A stretch of 64,000 nucleotides of DNA from JABWCQ01 sp964587105 (GTDB taxonomy: Bacteria; Electryoneota; RPQS01). The translations under genes and the position numbers were made by a program. Below, one piece after another: positions 60,554 to 64,000 of this stretch (position 1 is its first letter; each line of letters starts with the position of its first letter). A model generated the notes under the pieces. It searched no databases and was not told the DNA's origin. It was given only the letters and a program-made list of their open reading frames with translations. The stretch covers positions 1 to 64,000 of the forward strand of contig CAZPKG010000004.1 of the NCBI GenBank assembly GCA_964587105.1. The letters run 5' to 3'.

Positions 60554-62035
60554 TCATTTCCAACACCTCGCCCGAAGAACAGTAAGCTCACCCGCTTCAA
60601 TCGAGACCTTCGGCAAATCATATCTAAGCACCGTCATCCCGCTGCCGTCTTCATACATGACTTGCAAATCATGTTCGCCCGGCGGCAACTGAAAGTCGGC
60701 CACAAAAATCCGATCGGGCAAAGTCTCCCACGACCTCGTATCCGCGGCTTCGGTCGCGGCGCCCAACAAGTTCACCGCGCCGCCCAAGATCGAACCAAGC
60801 ACCTTGCTGTCTTCCTTCCCGGCCTCTTCAGCAGCCTTGGAAGCCGCGTACTTTATTATCCCACGAGTGATGGCCCGCACGGTAATCGCAGGCATCCGGT
60901 CCGACAGGTCTTGCCTCAGAATACTCCCCACCGGTGCCGCAAGTTCCGCCAATTTGTCAATTCCGTCACCACGAACGGACACTCGGTAAACATCCGTGCC
61001 GTAGTATTCTTCCGGATAGTAGGGCAGAGCCACGCGCACGAAATAGTCAAGTTCGCCCTCATTATATTGATAATCCTGCCCGCGCAAATAGACATCGTTT
61101 GCGTAGCGCTCACGCTCGTCGTCATTGCTGAAATTGTGATTGTCATATTTCATAATTGGAAACATCACATTCGTTTCCAATATCTGCGGCGCAATTCCCG
61201 CTTCACAAAGCACAATCACCCGTCCCCAATTCGGATCATAATCCTTATCCACATCGGGGCACTGTTCCAGCAATTCCTTCTCTTCGTCACTCGCTCCAAC
61301 TTCCTTCAAGGCTGCATATTCTGCTCGACAGAGATAACCCGGCTCCTCCATTCCGTAAAACGGATAGAGCTTGGCCGCATTCTTGTACGAAATCCACGCG
61401 TCGTTATGCTGCCCGTAAGCCTCATACATCACACCCGAAAACCACTGCAAAAACGGATCGTCTTTGTAAGTGTGTTTCGACTCGCGCGCGTTGACTTCGA
61501 GATAGCTCGCAATCCGCCGGCCTTCCACTGTCGCGGCGTCAGGCGCACCCTTCATTAGATAAGCCAACGCCTGATAATAGTGCAGCATCGCCTTATCATA
61601 CACGGTCCCTTGATAAGCCCGTACGCGATCCGATGTAGTCAGCGAAGCCGCTTCGCGCGACAAACTTTTCGTCAACCGCTCGTCAGCCAACCGATCCGCT
61701 TCCTTCAGCGCCGCCAGCGCCTGATCATATTTCTTCGCTTCCAGAGCCAGCAACCCAAGATTGAGCAGCTCATCGACCCGTTGCGTCTTCTTCTTAATCC
61801 CCTTCTCATACGCCGCGAGCGCCTGCTCCGTCGAAGTAGATCGCAACTCCGTCCGCACCTGCTCCATCAACAACGTCCGCTTCCCGGCGCAACCGACAAG
61901 CAAGAGTGAAACAACAGCGAGAATTGCAAACGCGATTTTAGGGGCGGATGGCAATCCGCCCGCCGGGATCGCATCCCCCCCCAGTCCTCTGGGGGGGTTA
62001 GGGGGGGTAGAATGTGCACTCATAATTAACATCAT
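60554..62035 (-). CDS. COG3014-type lipoprotein with repeat-derived leader
   Basis: 493 residues. The lipobox LLLVGC lies about 50 residues from the first ATG, preceded by KIAFAILAVVSL, so the mature lipoprotein begins at Cys. The stretch upstream (HSTPPNPPRGLGG ... PAGGLP) is from palindromes 61942-62010; a TTG start at complement 61952-61954 inside one palindrome gives a normal signal peptide (PSAPKIAFAILAVVSLLLVGC). The mature part holds TPR-like helices (LLNLGLLALEAKKYDQALAALKEADRL) and a beta domain. It follows lpoB, the usual setting of this family, so a role at the outer membrane near peptidoglycan synthesis is likely. Confidence 0.75.
   Translation of the reverse strand: MMLIMSAHSTPPNPPRGLGGDAIPAGGLPSAPKIAFAILAVVSLLLVGCAGKRTLLMEQVRTELRSTSTEQALAAYEKGIKKKTQRVDELLNLGLLALEAKKYDQALAALKEADRLADERLTKSLSREAASLTTSDRVRAYQGTVYDKAMLHYYQALAYLMKGAPDAATVEGRRIASYLEVNARESKHTYKDDPFLQWFSGVMYEAYGQHNDAWISYKNAAKLYPFYGMEEPGYLCRAEYAALKEVGASDEEKELLEQCPDVDKDYDPNWGRVIVLCEAGIAPQILETNVMFPIMKYDNHNFSNDDERERYANDVYLRGQDYQYNEGELDYFVRVALPYYPEEYYGTDVYRVSVRGDGIDKLAELAAPVGSILRQDLSDRMPAITVRAITRGIIKYAASKAAEEAGKEDSKVLGSILGGAVNLLGAATEAADTRSWETLPDRIFVADFQLPPGEHDLQVMYEDGSGMTVLRYDLPKVSIEAGELTVLRARCWK
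61942..62010 (-). repeat. Palindromes of families E and A before the lipoprotein gene
   Basis: 61942-61961: GGGCGGAT-ggca-ATCCGCCC. 61974-62009: CCCCCCCCAG tcct CTGGGGGGG then TTAGGGGGGGT. Both fall in the frame of the lipoprotein N-terminus. Confidence 0.88.
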
Positions 62036-62072
62036 TCAGCCCTGCACAAACCGCATTCTTCAGCACAAAGCC

Positions 62073-62114
62073 AAAGCGCAGGCGTCAGCGCAAGGTTGGT
62101 TACTTTTCAAGTAA
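62073..62114 (-). repeat. Family B repeat between lpoB and lipoprotein genes
   Basis: AAGCGCAGGCGTCAGCGC, AAGGTTGG and the hairpin TTACTT-ttc-AAGTAA. The loop and flanks match the tandem copies at 30778-30843, while the stem ends differ. Confidence 0.8.
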
Positions 62115-62717
62115 CTATGGCTTGTAGTTCTTGCGAGCGATGTACTTCTTAATCTTCTTTTGCCCGATCCATACCTTCTCGTTCGACTGCATGTCCGTCA
62201 ACGTCAAATCCACCTGATAAAACGCGACCTTCTCTTTGCCCTCCTGATCGACGATCTTGTTGATCTCGCCCATCAGCATATAGTCCGCACCAAGCTCCAA
62301 GCCGAACTCTTTCATCGTCTCAAGCGAGGCATTTGCCTGTTGATCTTCGCGCTCTTCACGCACACCGCCGCGCTCGTCTTTGCTCGCCACCACCCGCACG
62401 TTGCCTGAATTAACAAACGCGCGCTCGATGTCACCCACAAACGTCCCGGTCGCAATATGCTCGTCCGACAGGTTGCGCATATTTCCCACGATGACCGCCG
62501 GATTCCCGCCCTTGTCACGCAGGAAATTGGCCAGCCATCTCTGCGCCAGCGCGTCACTGATCATTTCATCCGCAACCAGCCGGCTGTCGGTATCATTCCA
62601 ATTCCCCGACAAATCCACAGTTTCCTCGACGTCAATCCTCGAAACATGCTTCTTACTCGAGCAAGAAACCAGAGTAACACTGGCTAAAGCCAGCATCAAA
62701 ATCAACAGAGTTCTCAT
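62115..62717 (-). CDS. lpoB: Penicillin-binding-protein activator LpoB-like lipoprotein
   Basis: 200 residues; GGGAG precedes ATG (complement 62715-62717). The signal peptide ends in the lipobox SVTLVSC. The mature domain follows LpoB/YcfM: DLSGNWNDTDSRLVADEMISDAL, PAVIVGNMRNLSDEHIATGTFVGDIERAFVNSG and ELGADYMLMGEINKIVD. LpoB anchors in the outer membrane and activates PBP1B. The typical COG3014 lipoprotein comes next, which supports the assignment. Confidence 0.85.
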   Translation of the reverse strand: MRTLLILMLALASVTLVSCSSKKHVSRIDVEETVDLSGNWNDTDSRLVADEMISDALAQRWLANFLRDKGGNPAVIVGNMRNLSDEHIATGTFVGDIERAFVNSGNVRVVASKDERGGVREEREDQQANASLETMKEFGLELGADYMLMGEINKIVDQEGKEKVAFYQVDLTLTDMQSNEKVWIGQKKIKKYIARKNYKP

Positions 62718-62909
62718 TTTAACTCCCGAAAAGTTAGTTGTTTAGCCCATCAGGGCTGATTTAAGAATAACTACCCAATATACACTCTCTTAGACACCCA
62801 TTCAACCGATTGGTTTATGTTAGAATTTGTGGTCAGACCTCTTGGATTTCGTTTGTTCGAGCCCTATATTTCACTTCTCATCGACAAACATCACCAAAAC
62901 CGCGAACTC

Positions 62910-63959
62910 ATGAAAATCTCAGCGATTTTACTGACCCTCCTTCTGGCGGCTCTCGCTAACGCCAACATCATCTTTGTAACGCCTAACGGATCCGGCGACT
63001 ACTACACGATTCAAAGTGCCTACAATGCATCGGCGGCTGGTGACACAATTCTCATCGGTCCCGGCACATATAACGAGACGATTCTCAACATGAATCGCCG
63101 TCTGCATATCATCGGCGCTGGATTTGATGTCGCTTCGACGACGCGCCTCACCTTCGCGAGCGGCGCTTCACGCAGCACTCTGGAAGGAATGAAGTTCATC
63201 CAAGGCACCAACGACCCGCTCGCTTTTTCTTCGAGCGACTCGGTCACCGTGCGCCGCTGCATGTTAACGAACGCGAATATCTGGGTCTTGTTAATCGCCC
63301 CTTCGAATGGCCGTCTGTATGTAGAAGACTGCATCTTTATGCGGACCTACACTGCCGGATCAGGCTTGGATCTGGTGAATGTGAGTTCAGGAGGTCGTAC
63401 CTACTTCCGCAATTGTCTGTTCGCCACTTACCTCGCCGCGAATAACCACAACGCCGTGGATGGTTCGACCACGCGCACCGAGTTTCACAACTGCACGTTC
63501 CTCGGATTCAATGACGTGTTCAACATGAATTGTACGGAGCCTTCCGTATTCATCAATAATCTCTTCGCCGATTGGGGCACGGCATCTTGGGGAACGGTAC
63601 ATCCTGGTAGCGTCTGGGATTACAATGGTGCTACAAACATCACTCCTCCCGGAACGCACGCACTCTTGCTTCCCAGCAATCCATTCGTTAACTACGTGGA
63701 CTCCTTGAATTTTGTGTACGGCACATCCGACCTCCGCATTGCGCCGACCTCTCCCGCATACAACAGTGGCCATCCCGACATTCTCGATCTTGACGGCAGC
63801 ATCTCCGATCTCGGAATATACGGAGGCCCCACTCCAATGGTGGACACAGGCGCACCTGCGTATCCGTTCGCAATATCTGTCGCAACGACTCCGGCAACCG
63901 CACTTGTTGGAACAAACGTTGACCTAAACTCAGTCGGCCGCATCGGCCCGCAATACTGA
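62910..63959 (+). CDS. Secreted right-handed beta-helix protein
   Basis: 349 residues from ATG 62910 (an in-frame start at 62817 lacks support). Signal peptide KISAILLTLLLAALANA. The body is NGSGDYYTIQSAYNASAAGDTILIGPGTYNETI, the classic opening of pectate-lyase-like helices, followed by rungs SVTVRRCMLTNANI, GRLYVEDCIFMRTY, TYFRNCLFATYL, TEFHNCTFLGFN and PSVFINNLFADW. Such proteins bind or cleave polysaccharides; no catalytic triad is visible. It lacks a C-terminal sorting domain, but its stop overlaps the start of another gene, which may hold more. Confidence 0.75.
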   Translation: MKISAILLTLLLAALANANIIFVTPNGSGDYYTIQSAYNASAAGDTILIGPGTYNETILNMNRRLHIIGAGFDVASTTRLTFASGASRSTLEGMKFIQGTNDPLAFSSSDSVTVRRCMLTNANIWVLLIAPSNGRLYVEDCIFMRTYTAGSGLDLVNVSSGGRTYFRNCLFATYLAANNHNAVDGSTTRTEFHNCTFLGFNDVFNMNCTEPSVFINNLFADWGTASWGTVHPGSVWDYNGATNITPPGTHALLLPSNPFVNYVDSLNFVYGTSDLRIAPTSPAYNSGHPDILDLDGSISDLGIYGGPTPMVDTGAPAYPFAISVATTPATALVGTNVDLNSVGRIGPQY

Positions 63960-64000
63960 TGCACGTAATTGCAGCTCTACTTTTTTGCACGGCACTGAGT
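63959..64000 (+). CDS. Start of a further secreted protein gene (5' end only)
   Basis: ATG at 63959 shares its A with the previous stop (TGATG). The 14 visible codons read MHVIAALLFCTALS, the start of a signal peptide, possibly a lipoprotein. The tight overlap suggests it is coupled to the beta-helix gene. Confidence 0.55.
   Translation, partial: MHVIAALLFCTALS

Noticed and set aside
60662..61558. Plus-strand frame of 298 codons opposite the COG3014 lipoprotein
   Set aside because: Antisense shadow with no signal or domain; the minus-strand gene fits the lpoB neighbourhood.

Overview
This 64 kb window looks like the chromosome of a Gram-negative, motile bacterium at roughly 50% G+C. It carries lpxB (lipid A), lpoB-like and SpoIID-like wall genes, motA/motB and chemotaxis-type regulators. 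At least nine secreted proteins end in the 'NYPNPFNPxT ... LxSGxYFYxLxxG ... KKMxLLK' domain, the sorting tail of type IX secretion (T9SS) cargo. That combination points to the Fibrobacteres-Chlorobi-Bacteroidetes superphylum or an allied candidate phylum (Calditrichota, Latescibacterota, KSB1, Electryoneota type); the phylum cannot be fixed from this window. No tRNA, rRNA, transposase, phage gene or CRISPR array was seen.

Layout. 1-5.1 kb: end of a CcdA/ArsG-like membrane protein, a secreted PD40 protein, and an M6-like metalloprotease cut by an in-frame UGA. 5.2-12 kb: Na+/solute symporter, a possibly acquired restriction-type nuclease, a TrmH-family methyltransferase, a small membrane protein, a SpoIID-domain protein and a CPA1-type antiporter. 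12.2-17.5 kb: FG-GAP/ASPIC secreted protein, TatD nuclease and two related small secreted proteins. 17.5-20.7 kb (minus): motA-motB-degenerate HD-GYP. 20.8-27.1 kb: addB-addA recombination nuclease. 27.2-31.5 kb: secreted protein, orphan pseudopilin, sthA and a response regulator. 31.7-38.2 kb (minus): NSS transporter with a 35-residue partner, APC permease, PHP-glycosyltransferase fusion and methyltransferase. 38.4-40.9 kb: DUF374 acyltransferase, a secreted protein and lpxB. 40.9-50.3 kb: three tandem paralogues of about 1,020 residues, all with T9SS tails. 50.7-55 kb: unknown HEPN-like protein, Gfo/Idh oxidoreductase, small membrane protein and flippase. 55-56.3 kb: CheX-like and CheY. 56.5-60.3 kb: a sulfur and methionine cluster (TusA, DsrE, TusA-OsmC, short MetE, MetB-like). 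60.5-64 kb: COG3014-type lipoprotein, LpoB and a beta-helix protein.

The most unusual property is an infestation by several families of short palindromic repeats. The main one is G/C-run rich (C6-loop-G6 followed by TAAGGGGGG). It sits between genes and also inside reading frames, where it encodes Pro/Gly segments such as TPPNPPVNGGG or PPLTPPLKRGG. Copies or relatives form parts of LpxB (N-terminus, middle and C-terminus), the SpoIID protein, the ends of the APC permease and MetE-like protein, and the front of a lipoprotein. All eleven copies have the C-rich strand on the sense strand of the local gene. This resembles the protein-coding palindromic elements of Rickettsia, but the sequence family is different.

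Where genes overlap (ATGA, TGATG or TAATG junctions) they probably form translationally coupled operons: SpoIID-antiporter, motB-HD-GYP, NSS transporter-small subunit, and TusA-DsrE. All functional calls are from reading the sequence; no database search was run.
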